From the NCBI RefSeq assembly GCF_026210795.1, contig NC_089455.1, positions 62,001-126,000 on the forward strand: a DNA stretch of 64,000 bases. Direction: 5' to 3'. Position 1 is the first letter of the stretch. Each line of letters starts with the position of its first letter. Below the pieces are notes generated by a model. It had not been told where the DNA came from. It did not search any database and was given only the letters and a program-made list of their open reading frames with translations. The DNA is from Rhizophagus irregularis (taxonomy: Eukaryota; Glomeromycota; Glomeromycetes; Glomerales; Glomeraceae). This document shows positions 47,150-57,970 of the stretch, in pieces. Position numbers and translations under genes: made by a program.

Positions 47150-50100
47150 TTCTACAAATTGAAGATAATTTTCCTATAAAAAAAAAAAAAACATTAAAAT
47201 ACCCTTTTTTTTAAGTTTTAAGTTTCAAAAATCAAATGTTACCTGTAAGATGGCAAATTGGAGCTGATTTCCCTACAAAAAAATAATAAAATATAATAAA
47301 AAATGTTAAATTAAACATTTTTTATTAAGTTTTGTCAAAAAGTTTTGAAAATCAAAACTTTACTTGCAGGATTCTGGTATCCAAATTGGAGCCGATTTTC
47401 CTGCAAAAAAAAATAATAAAAAATAATTAAAAAATGTTAAAATAAATATTTTTTTTATTAAATTTCAAAAATACGAAACTTTACCTATAGGATTGGCCAA
47501 ATCGGAGCTGACTTTCTATAAAAATATAAAAACGTTAAAAATAAATGTTTTTTATGAAAGTTTTGAAGTTAGAAACTTTACCTATAGGATTGGCCAAATC
47601 AGAGCCAATTTCCTATAAAATAATATAAAAAACGTTAAAATTAACATTTTTTTATTAAGTTTCAAAAATATGAAACTTTACCTGTAGATTTGGCCAAATC
47701 GGAGCCTTGTACTTTGGTGTTCTGGACCTACAAAATTAAAAACGAACATTAGTTACCATTCGTTAAAATAAAATAAAAAAAAAATTTTTTTTTTTGAAGT
47801 TTCACCTTCAAAATACCGTCCAGAAGGCTGAAATCCTAAAAAAGGAAGAAAATCAAAACGTTAATTAATGTTTCATTCAAATAAAAAAAAGAAAAAATGC
47901 AGAATTTCGAAGAGATACCTTCAAAATTCTATTCAGACATATGGAAATCAGAAAGCCAAAAACTTAAAATAAAAGAAAATTAAAACGTTAATCAACATTT
48001 CGTTTAAATAAAAATACAAAAAAAAAATGCGAATTTTGAAGAGATATCTTCAAAATTCCATCCAGATATATGGAAACCAAAAAGCCAAAAACCTAAAATA
48101 AAAGAAATCAAAACGTCAGTCAACGTTTTGTTCAAATAAAAAAAGAAAAAAAAACATAAAATTTCGAAGAGTTACCTTTGAATTCCATCCAGATAGACAG
48201 AAACTAGAGAGCCAAAAACCTAAAAAAAAAATTGAGGAGTTCAGAACCTGGTTTCAGATTCCTGCACTTACAAAAAAAGAAAAATTCAAATAAACAAAAG
48301 TTAGTCAATATTTTGTGTATAAAAAAGAAAAAAAAATTTTCTACCTTTAAAATGCTGCTCAGGAAACCATGAACCTACAAAAAGTAAGAACGAATGTTAG
48401 TTGGCATTCGTTAAAATAGAGTAAATAAAATAAAAAATTTCAAAGGTTCATATTTTTGGCGAAATTTGTCTTTCAGCTTTCTGGTCTTACAAAAAATAAG
48501 AACGAATGTTAGTTAATTTTCATCAAATAAACAAAAAAAAACTTTTTTTCAAAAGTTTCACCTTCGAAATACCGTCTAGGAAGCTGAAAACCTAAAAAAA
48601 AAGAAAACTGAAATGTTAGTTAACGTTTCGTTCAAATAAAAAAAGAATAAAAAATCAGAATTTTGAAGAGTACTTTCAAAATTCCATCTAAACATACGGA
48701 AACTGGAGAGTAAACCTAAAAAAAAAAGAAAATAATGAAATGTTAGTCAACGTTTTATTCAAATAAAAAAAGAATAAAAAATCAGAATTTCAAAGAGGTA
48801 CCCTTAAAATTCCATCCAGACATACGAGAACCGAAGAGCCAAAAACCTAAAAAAAAAAGAAATCTGAAACGTTAGCCAATGTTTTGTTCAAATAAAAAAA
48901 GAAAAAAAAATTGGAATTTTGAAGAGATACCTTTAAAATTCCATCCAAACATATGGAAACCGGTGAGATCCCCCAATTCCCTTTGTCATCAATTTACAGA
49001 GTTGCCACATCGAACGGGCATTCCCATGGTCGAACGAACGAATAAACGAACGAACGAACAATTAAACGAGCGAACAATTAATCAACAACATAATTAACAA
49101 ACAATATAATCAACGAACAATATACAACAACATATACAACATTCTTGGTTTACAAAATAAATAGCGTTAGTAATATAAAACATTAAACGATATAAAATAA
49201 ATTTTACTTCTCTAAATTTTCCCCAAATTATATCCACTTTTACCTTTAATTACAAACTTCGATAGCTCTCGCTACGAATTATTACTTTTCAAAAATATAT
49301 ATTTAATTCATCTTAAAATTTTCATTTATTTAATTAAAATTAATTAAGCGAACATTAATTAAAGTTTAGGGCGAACCTATTACCTTTAATTAATATTATA
49401 CTTCATTAACAAATAATTAAATTTAACTTATATTTTTTTATTGAGTTCTGTGGATGAGAACTGTGGAATTACCTTGAATTCCGTTCTCTATATATACAAT
49501 TTTTATGCTACTTCTATTCTATCTATATACTATCTTTTATGTTCTTTATATATTATCTTTGAACTATCTTTCTAATATACTATCTATATTTTAAATACGC
49601 TATCTTTTAATATGCTATCTTATATATTATTTTATATATTATCTTTTCTATTATTCGAATATTACATCGTAAAGAAATAATTTATAACCCATCCTTTGTG
49701 GCTGTGTTATCTTTATATATGTTCTTTTTAATATGTTATCTTTATATTCCATCTTTATACTTTCTTTTCATATTATCTTTTATATTATTTTGTGTTCTTT
49801 AATCTTTCCGACATTATTTTATATGTTCTTTTAATCTACTTTATGTGTTTTGCTTATAATCTATCTTTTGTGGCTTATAATTATTCTTTCTTATCGTTCT
49901 TATTGTTAAAGATCGCTAAGCCGCAAATGATTGACTCTATTTATCCTATTGGTTCTTTGTCAATCATTCAATAAATATTACATCATGTAGATCATTACTC
50001 TTCTTAAATGTTTATCCTTTTCGGCTAATTATTTATCCATCCACACCAATCCACGATTAATTTGTTCGTTCTTAATACTTGATAATTACATTTGGCGGTT

Positions 50101-51345
50101 GAATTTTATCATCCTTTCGTGCTTGATATTCGGCCGTTTACACCGGAAAGCAAAACCTAAAAAAAAAGAAAATTGAAAAAATCAGAATTTCGAAGAAATA
50201 CCTTTAAAATTCCATTCAGACATACGAAAACTGGAAAACCGAAAACCTAAAAAAAAGAAAATCGAAACTTTAGTAATGTTTCGCTAAAATAAAATAAAAT
50301 AAAATAAAATAAAAAAAAATTGAAGTCACCTTCGAAATGGAGTCTAGGATCGTGCCTTCAGTGTTTTGGACCTATAATAGAATAAGAAAACTGAACATTA
50401 AAGAACGTTCGTTAAAAAAAGAAATTTTCGAAGGTTAACTTTGAAATGGGACCGTTCTATACCTATAAAAAAATAAAAAACGAATGTTAGCTAACGTTCG
50501 TTAAATAAAATTAATAAAAAAAATTTCAAAGGTTTATTCCCTTTGAAATGGAGTCCAGCGACATCCTGGACCTACAAAAAAAAAGAAAACAACATTAGTT
50601 ACCTACCTAACGTTCCGCATTAAATAAAAATAAAAAAAATTTTGGACTTTACCTTCCTTTCAAGTCTTCAGAAGGTTTCTAAAAGTAAAAAAGAAATTGG
50701 AACGTTAGTAATATTTACTAACGTTCATAGTTTTAAAAAAATTTCATGTCTCTTTATTTACCTTTTAAGATGTTTTGTCAGTTACGAAGCATCTTAAGGG
50801 TCTACAATAAAAAAATAAGAAAGTGAAACGTTAATAAATGTATACTAATGCTCCAATTTAAAAAAAATAATCCTTTCTACCTGTTCCATTAGTTCCAAGG
50901 TTGCCTAAATAAAATTTTCTGCCATTCGCATGAGAATCAGAATGTAAAATGGTGCAGTTTCTACAAAATAAAGGAATTTTTTTATAAAAAAAAAGAAGGA
51001 TATCCGATAATCTATACTTTATCAGATTTATCAGATATCCGATATTCCATCTGATCAAATTCGATACAAAGCAAAAAAAAGAGCCAGTTTTTGGAAGAAA
51101 AAAAAATACCAGCATACCGATTTACCATTAAAAATTAGGTATATTTTGCAGAAAAAACTTGCCGATTGCTCCAATTGCTTTCTTTTTTTTTCTTAAATTT
51201 TTAAAACTTTTTAAAATCCTTTGATATGTACAAATAAATATTTCATTAAATCGGAATGTCAGAACCTGCAAATAATATAAAAAAATAATAAAAAAAAATA
51301 TTTTTATTATTTTCATTTCGTTACAGTAAATCGGAATGCTGGAAC
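47150..51345 (-). repeat. Minus-strand tandem array of intron-like units with mini-exons
   Basis: Read on the minus strand, more than 20 diverged units repeat this order: T-rich tract, AG acceptor, exon-like block, GT donor, spacer, branch-like CTAAC inside a palindrome (GAACGTTRACTAACGTTC), and the next T tract. Exon-like blocks are often exactly 45 or 30 nt: GTTTTTGGCTTT..GAATTTTGAAG blocks near 48855, 48100, 47975 and 50245, and GTTTTCAGCTTC..TCGAAG blocks near 48590, 48395 and 47855. Translated in phase 0 these stay open, for example VFGFLVSIYLDGILK and VFSFLDGISK. The donor lies in a second palindrome with arms GAATTTTGAAG and CTTCAAAATTC. Some units have lost the splice bases or carry stops. 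A solo LTR (48964-50142) interrupts the array. Confidence 0.75.
48964..50142. mobile_element. Putative solo LTR inside the intron-like array
   Basis: A 1179-bp insertion starts TGAGATCCCC and ends GGCCGTTTACA. It is flanked by CCGG at 48960-48963 and 50143-50146 (ACCGG if the final A is counted). TG..CA ends and a 4-5 bp duplication fit an LTR. It splits one mini-exon of the array, and removing it restores a normal unit. The inside is non-coding, with CGAACGAACG repeats and CTTTTATATTATC-rich sequence. Confidence 0.6.
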
Positions 51346-51667
51346 CTATGAATAATAAAAAAAATTTTTTTTTTCTTCAATACTAGCATACTAAGACTCC
51401 AGAAAATACTTATATAGGTAAGGTCCCAAAAATTTTTTTTATTAGTAGCTCTAAGCATAGGTTTTTATTATGATTACTAAGCATTGTTGATATCTAACCT
51501 TAAAAATTATATAAAAATAAGAAAATCAATCTTCTAACCTAATTAAATTTTTATTATAACACATATAATTTATAAAATATATTTATTAATTAATATATTT
51601 TATTAAATCCAATTTTAAATATGTTGTGAAGCTAAACTAAACATAATATACAAGTAGATTAACAATA

Positions 51668-52027
51668 CAGTCAAACCTTTATATAACGATATGTCAGGAC
51701 ATATATGAAATTTTTAGGAAATATCGTTATATCAAAGTTATATCAATATTTATATGTCCTCACATATAGTTGGAAAATAAAATTTTATCAGTATACAGTC
51801 AAAGTTCTCTATAACGAATCCCATGGGCCGGAGATTAAAATTCGTTATAGTAAGAAATTCGCTATACTAAAAGCCATTTTATTATAAATACTAAGATCTG
51901 TACCTGAACTTTTCTTCATTATAGCAAATTATTCGCTATATAAAAATTTGCTATAGAGAACTTTGAATGTATCAAGTTTTTAATAGTATATTGGTATATC
52001 AAATATCGGTATATCGAGGTTAGACTG
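51668..52027. mobile_element. TA-flanked Tc1/mariner-like element with a second one nested in it
   Basis: The left end CAGTCAAACCTTTATATAAC and the right end ATATCGAGGTTAGACTG are inverted, with TA on both outer sides. Internal words (TATAACGATA, CCTCACATATA) match the element at 9632. It is non-coding. An inner element at 51796-51969 splits it. Confidence 0.65.
51796..51969. mobile_element. Nested TA-flanked element
   Basis: The left end CAGTCAAAGTTCTCTATAAC and the right end GCTATAGAGAACTTTGAATG form an inverted repeat of about 20 bp, flanked by TA at 51794 and 51970. About 174 bp, inserted within the 51668-52027 element and therefore younger. Confidence 0.65.
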
Positions 52028-52036
52028 TATTCAATT

Positions 52037-52615
52037 ATCGCTGTTTTCAAATTAGTGAAACCCCTGTATGTCACCTCTAAGGAAATCGATTTTCAAAAAT
52101 TCACGAAAACCCAGAATTTTTCTGAATAACTATGTAGAAAAAGGTCAATTATTAGCGATTTCCAGAGGAAATCTTGGGAAATTCTCAATTATAAAGGTAG
52201 TTTGCTTATAAAAAAGTGTTTATCACACGTCAAATGATCAAAAATAGGCAAAAAAAATGGCGCAAATCGCATAAACTATTCGCAAATTTGTATAAACTAT
52301 TTACAAATAGTATAGGTTAATTCGTAAATAGCCAAAAACAGCCAAGAATAGCCAAGAATAGCCAAGAATAGCCACTGCTTTTCGCGCCATTTTTTTTGCC
52401 GATTTTTAGCATTTCGACTCGTATCGTTACATAAAGTTTTATCACTTACTTATAAGCAAACTATTCGAATAATGAGAATTCCTGAGATTTCCTCTAGAAA
52501 TCACTAGCAATTGGACCTTTAATACAAAGTTATTCAGAAAAATTCTGGGGTTTCCACATTTGCGAAAACTGATTTTCTTAGTGGGTAACGTGCGTAGCAA
52601 TTTGAAAACAGCGAT
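52037..52615. mobile_element. 579-bp element with inverted arms of roughly 230 bp
   Basis: The ends ATCGCTGTTTTCAAATT and AATTTGAAAACAGCGAT are perfectly inverted. Similarity continues inwards for about 230 bp (CCCAGAATTTTTCTGAATAA, GAGGAAATC, GTTTGCTTATAA, AAAAAAAATGGCGC and their complements). The centre has four AGAATAGCCA repeats. It is non-coding. The long terminal repeats would fold into a large hairpin. The target duplication is not clear. Confidence 0.65.
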
Positions 52616-52639
52616 AATAAAGTTAATAAACAGTAAAAG

Positions 52640-53160
52640 AAAAATCTGAAATTAATATTATTACAAAAAATGTAAATTTCTCCATAAGTATTATACTTAC
52701 ACCCATAAAAATTAATATGTAAGTAGTTTTGACTTTGCTGAACAACTTTCAAAGAAAGTTGATTTCATTTGACCAAAAGGGTGTAATTATGCTCTGAAGT
52801 TGTAAACGAAGAAATGAAAAATTCAGAAGTTAGTATCATTATGAAAAATGCACTTTTTTCCATAAGTATTATACCTACACTCATGAAAATTAATATATAA
52901 GTAGTTTTGACCTTGCTGAACAACTTTCAATTAATTTAGAAAGTCAATTTCATTTGACTGAAGTGGTGTAATTACGCTCTGAAGTTGTAAACAAAAAAGT
53001 GAAAAATTTAAAAGTTATTACCGTTATAAAAAATATGCTTTTCTATATAAATATCATACTTAGCCTTATAAAAATTAAAATACAAGTAGATTTAACTTGC
53101 TGAACAACCTTATTTAAGCATAAAAGATAATTTGATATAACCAAAATGGTGAGTAGTGAA
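52640..53160. repeat. Three diverged copies of a 190-bp repeat
   Basis: Landmarks recur in order three times: AATATGTAAGTAG / AATATATAAGTAG / AAATACAAGTAG, TTGCTGAACAAC (three times), CTGAAGTTGTAAAC and CCATAAGTATTATAC. No ORF. It lies just before the plus-strand intron-like array. Confidence 0.65.
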
Positions 53161-53310
53161 ATTATATTTTAAAGTAAAACATATTTACAGTAATTTTCAC
53201 TAGTCGAAATCAAAACTTTCGGTCATGTGACAAATCGGCTGATCTGTCACACATTTCGGCCAAATTTTGGAAATTATTAAAAATTGGCTAAATTTCGACA
53301 TATATGATTT

Positions 53311-55710
53311 ATTTTTTAATATGAACGGTTACTAACCGTTCTTTTTTTTTTCTTTTTTTATAGGTTCGGCTTTCAGGTGGGCTTCCGAAGTACAGAAACT
53401 CCAAAGATTTATAAGTACGAATACTTTGGAGTTTTATTTTATTTTTTAATATGAACGGTTACTAACCGTTCTTTTTTCTTTCTTTTTTTATAGGTTCAGC
53501 TTTTGGGTGGGCTTCCGAAGTACAGAAACTCCAAAGTATTCGTAAGTACAAATACTTAGTTTTATTTTGTTTTTTTTTTAATATGAACGGTTACTAACCG
53601 TTCTTTTTCTTTTATTTTTTATAGGTTTGGCTTTCGGATGGGACTTTTGAGTTCTGAAGAACGAAAAAAACTAAGATTCGTAAGTATATACGAATCTTGG
53701 TTTTAATTTTTTTGTTTTTTTTAATTTTATTAATGAACAGTTACTAATAACCGTTCTTTTCTTTATTTTTTTAGGTTCAGTGGGCTTTCAAAGAACGAAA
53801 ACCCAAAGATAAAGATTTGTAAGTACGAATCTTTATCTTTTTTTAATTTTTTTTGTTTTTTCTTTATTACGAACGTTACTTAATAACCGTTCTTTTCTTA
53901 TTTTTAGGTTACTGAAGCTTATAACAAGAAAACCCAAAGATAAAGATTTGTAAGTACGAATCTTTATAAATTTATTTTTTTATTTTTTTTTAATAAAATA
54001 CTAGTGTTCACCTGTTGTCTACGACAACGGTTAATATGTAATTCCTTTAAATTAAAAGATCTGCAAAGAATTTCTTTTTTTAAAAATTTGAAAGAACACA
54101 ATTTTTTTAATTTCTCTGAAAAGTAACAGAAGACAAAATTTCCTTTTTTGGAAATTTGTATACCTGACAATTTCCTTTTATGGAATCCTGCATAACTCAA
54201 AATTTCAGTTTTTCGCCAGAAATAAAATTTCCTTTTTTGGTCTTGTATAACATTGGTGACGAATAGGAGTAGGGTTACACAATTCAAATGACTTATTTAT
54301 ATAGTTAATCTAAACATAACGCCCACGTGATTGCAGTATTTTTTAATATATAGATTATGAACAGTTATTAATAACCGTTCTTTCTTTATTTTTTAGATTC
54401 GGGTGGGCTTCTGAAGAATGAAAACCTAAAGATAAAGATTTGTAAGTACGAATCTTTATCTTTTTTTTTATTTTTTTTTAATAAAATATTATGAACGGTT
54501 ACTAAGAACCGTTTTTTTCTTTATTTTTTAGATTCGGGTAGGCTTCTGAAGAACGAAAACTTAAATATAAAGATTCGTAAATACGAATCTTTATCTTTTT
54601 TTTATTTTTTTTAATAAAATATTATGAACGGTTATTAATAACCGTTCTTTCTTTATTTTTTAGATTCAGGTGGGCTTCTGAAGAATGAAAACTTAAAAAT
54701 AAAGATTCGTAAATACGAATCTTTATCTTTTTTTTTATTTTTTTTAATAAAATATTATGAACGGTTATTAATAACCGTTCTTTCTTTATTTTTTAGATTT
54801 AGGTAGACTTCTGAAGAACGAAAACCTAAAGATAAAGATTTGTAAGTACGAATCTTTATCTTTTTTTTATTTTTTTTTAATAAAATATTATGAACGGTTA
54901 CTTAATAACTGTTCTTTTCTTTATTTTTAAGTTCCGGTGGGGCTTTCGAAGAATGAAAACCCAAACATAAAGATTCTAAGTACGAATCTTTACTTTTTTT
55001 TTATTTTTTTTAATAAAATATTATGAACGGTTACTAATAACCGTTCTTTTCTTTATTTTTTAGGTTCCGGTGGGCTTCTGAAAATCGGAAAAATGAGAAC
55101 CTTTAAGATTCGTAAGTAATATACTTGTGAATCTTTTTTTTTAAATGTTATGGAACGGTTACTAACCGTTTTTTTTAATTTTTTTTTATAGGTTTGGCGT
55201 CTCAGAGTTTCCGAAGAATGAAAGCCCAAAAAATTCGTAAGTACGAATCTTTACCTTGTTTTTTTTCTTATTATTACGAATGGTTTACTAACCATTCTTG
55301 TATTTTTTTTATAGGTTCGTGAACAGAAAACCAAGATTCGTAAGTACGAATTTTGGTTTATTATTTATTATTTTTTTTAATATTATTATGAACAGTTACT
55401 AATAACCGTTCATTTTCTTTTATTAGGTTTCAGGATCTTTGGAAAAAGTGGAACCAAGATTCGTAAGTACGAGTATGAATCTTTGGTTTATTTTTTATTT
55501 TTAATATTATTATGAACGGTTATTAATAACCGTTTTTTCTTTTCTTTTTTATAGGTTTAGTGTTTCAGGCGGATTCTAAAGAACAGAAAAAAACCAAAGA
55601 TTCGTAAGTAGAATCTTGGTTTTTTTTTTGCTTTTTTTTAATATTTTGAATGGTTACTAACCGTTCTTTTCTTTTTTATAGTTTCGGTGGGTTTCCAAAA
55701 AATCAAGATT
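53311..55710 (+). repeat. Plus-strand tandem array of intron-like units with mini-exons
   Basis: About 16-17 units of 110-150 bp. A typical unit has GAACGGTTACTAACCGTTC (first at 53323-53341, a palindrome with TACTAAC at its centre), a T/C-rich tract, TTTTATAG or TTTTTTAG, an exon-like block starting GTTCGG or ATTCGG, and a donor inside GATTCGTAAGTACGAATC (arms GATTCGTA/TACGAATC). Exon-like blocks are 42-55 nt and exactly 45 nt in four consecutive units (54407-54842). Joined, those four read as a 15-residue repeat, SGGLLKNENLKIKI plus one joining residue, without stops. Other units have shifted lengths or stops. The whole array faces outward to the right end of the composite element, mirroring the minus-strand array. 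Confidence 0.8.
53990..54345. mobile_element. Insertion within the plus-strand array
   Basis: About 350 bp of unrelated sequence between two array units. It contains imperfect repeats of AAATTTCCTTTTTTGG and a 107-codon minus-strand frame that looks fortuitous. The boundaries are approximate. No clear terminal repeats were found. Confidence 0.35.
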
Positions 55711-56081
55711 CGGAATACATGAATTATGTGATTGTGGAATTGTAGATTAGTAATACTTATTTGTAAAATGCATTTATAAATAAAGTTGTGATTTTATTGT
55801 GAATATCAAATAAAATGAGTTGTGGCCGAATATTAGTAAATAAATGTAAATTAAAATTTGCAACATAAAATAAGTAACATTCGGAATACTATTCACCAAA
55901 ATTTGCTATCTGAAATTAGTCCGAATGTTAACTGAATTTTGGCCGAAATTTCAAGCTGAACTTTAGGCGAGTAGAGCGAATTGCAGCCAAAAAATCGGCT
56001 AAAGTTCGATCAGCATTAGACTATAAATCAGCCTAAATCAGCTGGCTGAATTTTGGCCAATTTGGACTATTTTGACTAGTG

Positions 56082-57010
56082 TTTATTTAACAAAATAAAC
56101 TTATATAATATAGTAATTTTATATTAAAAATAATACACTGAGTTTAATAAAAATTAAAAAGATACTATTGAAAGATAATTAATAAAACATTGAAAAAAAA
56201 ACTGAAATTTCATTAAAAAAAAATTTTTGTTTGTGTATTTATATAAAATTGTAAAATATAGTACAAAATTAACACTTACCGTTAGTGAAAATAAAATAAA
56301 AATTAATTATAAATTCAATATATAATATTTTAAAAAGTTCTATAACTATGAAAAATAAGCAACTAAAAACTCTTAGTAATTTAAAATAATACCAAAAATA
56401 TGTAATTTAATTATCTTACATAGTATAAAATTTTCTCAAAATTAAGCATTATAAAATTCTTACATTATAAAATTTTTCTATGTTGGCTAAGCACCTTGGT
56501 ATTTTACATATATAAGCATTTTCCAGGATCCTTGCATACTGATATTTATCAAATCAGAAAAAATTGAGATTCTTTTGTCAATTCACCAATTTAAACCATA
56601 GAGCAATAAAAGAAAATATTTTGTTTTGGAAAAAAAAAGTTAAAAGATTAAAAGTTTTAAACTACAGATTAATATTTATCCAAAAGAAGCAAAAGAAGGT
56701 AAAAATTATACTTTTATTAATATAATACGCATCACGTCTTATTATAATTGATCAGCAAATAGTAAATGTTATAATAGTTTAATTTTGATTGATACCCAAT
56801 TGAAAAATGAGCAAATTTCTTACTATTGAATAAATCAGGTGACAGATTATGATTTAGACTATTATATAGTTTAAATCATCTAACAATAATATATATTAGG
56901 GACTGTTCATGTAATTTTAATAAAGATAACCGAATATTTATTATTTATCATAAATTACATATATCAATAATATGAAAAGATTCAACCATAAATCATTCAA
57001 TATCATATAT
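56082..57010. other. Gene-free AT-rich region
   Basis: About 0.9 kb with no coding frame, RNA gene or clear repeat. Confidence 0.5.
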
Positions 57011-57023
57011 GTCTTATTTCAAT

Positions 57024-57970
57024 CAGTATGCCACAAATCAGAAGTGCTGATTTGTAATTTTAACCAATATTAAGCAAATTTTAGGCTGATTTGCCATTTG
57101 TCCAATTTTTTTTTGTTTAACTAGTAGCATCAATCAGAAATCAAATATGATGATTTTCTGCTGAATTTTTGTTGAATTTTTATTGAATTTTAATAATGTA
57201 TCAAATTTCCATAAATCAGAAATGCTGATTTGTAATTTTAGCCAATTTTGAGTAAATTTTAGGTTGATTTGCCATTTTGTCTGATTTTTTTTTGATTTCA
57301 ACCAGTATCAATCAGCCGTTAATCAAATATGATGATTTTTTTGCCAAATTTTTATTAAATTTTTATTAAATTTTTATTAAATTGTCAATTTTCCATAAAT
57401 CTGAAGTATCATATTTGAATATTAGGTAAATTTTAAGTTGATTTGCCATTTTGTCTGATTTTTTTTTTGATTTCAATTAGCATCAATCAGCCGTCAATCA
57501 AATATAATAATTTTTTGCTAAATTTTTATCAAATTTTTATTGAATTTTTATTTAATTGTCAATTTTCCATAAATTGGAAGTGCATATTTAAATATTGGGT
57601 AAATTTTAAGTTGATTTGCCATTTTGTCTGATTTTTTTTTTATTTCAATCAGCATCAATCAGCCGTCAATCAAATATAATAATTTTTTGCCAAATTTTTA
57701 TTGAATTTTTATTGAATTGTTAATTTTCCATAAATTGGAAGTGCATATTTAAATATTGGGCAAATTTTAAGTTGATTTGCCATTTGTTTGATTTTTTTTT
57801 GATTTTAACTAGCATCAATCAGCCGTCAATCAAATATGATGATTTTTTGCTAGATTTTTATTAAATTGTCTGATTGGTATCAATCAGATGTGCCGATTTG
57901 TAATTTCAGTCAATTTTTGTCTAATTTTTGGCTGATTTTTTATATATCCGATTTTTTTGATTTTGACCAG
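57024..57970. repeat. Tandem array of about 170-bp units ending in an element-like terminus
   Basis: Five to six copies begin at about 57024, 57210, 57390, 57558 and 57727. Shared words are CCATAAATYRGAAGTG, GTAAATTTTAAGTTGATTTG, CCATTTTGTCTGATTTTT and CAATCAGCCGTCAATCAAA. The array ends GATTTTTTTGATTTTGACCAGTG, resembling the right end of the 46-56 kb element. It is non-coding and probably the subterminal repeat of a related element. Confidence 0.7.

Larger units (their letters stand above)
46224..56081. mobile_element. Composite 9.9-kb element bounded by terminal inverted repeats and holding intron-like arrays
   Basis: The left end CACTGGTTGAAATAGTCCAA (46224 onward) and the right end TTGGACTATTTTGACTAGTG (to 56081) are inverted repeats matching at 22 of 27 positions. 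If AA/TT is included, both sides abut TA. Inside, left to right: a 22-bp tandem array, a minus-strand array of intron-like units, nested MITEs, a triplicated 190-bp repeat, and a plus-strand array of intron-like units. No transposase ORF is visible, so it would be non-autonomous. CACTA-type elements also start CACT and have repetitive subterminal regions, but no clean 3-bp duplication is seen, so the superfamily is open. Confidence 0.5.

Noticed and set aside
48879-49097. 72-codon frame with an NERTNEQLNERT-like end
   Set aside because: It spans the junction of an array unit and a solo LTR and translates CGAACGAACG repeats.
53964-54287. 107-codon minus-strand frame inside the plus array
   Set aside because: It translates an inserted repeat of AATTTCC words; Lys/Phe-rich without a domain.
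45509-57970. A single 12.5-kb element bounded by CACTGGTCAAAAT and ATTTTGACCAGTG
   Set aside because: Only 13 bp match and the sequence inside the two ends is unrelated. The pair at 46224 and 56081 matches over 27 bp and is preferred.
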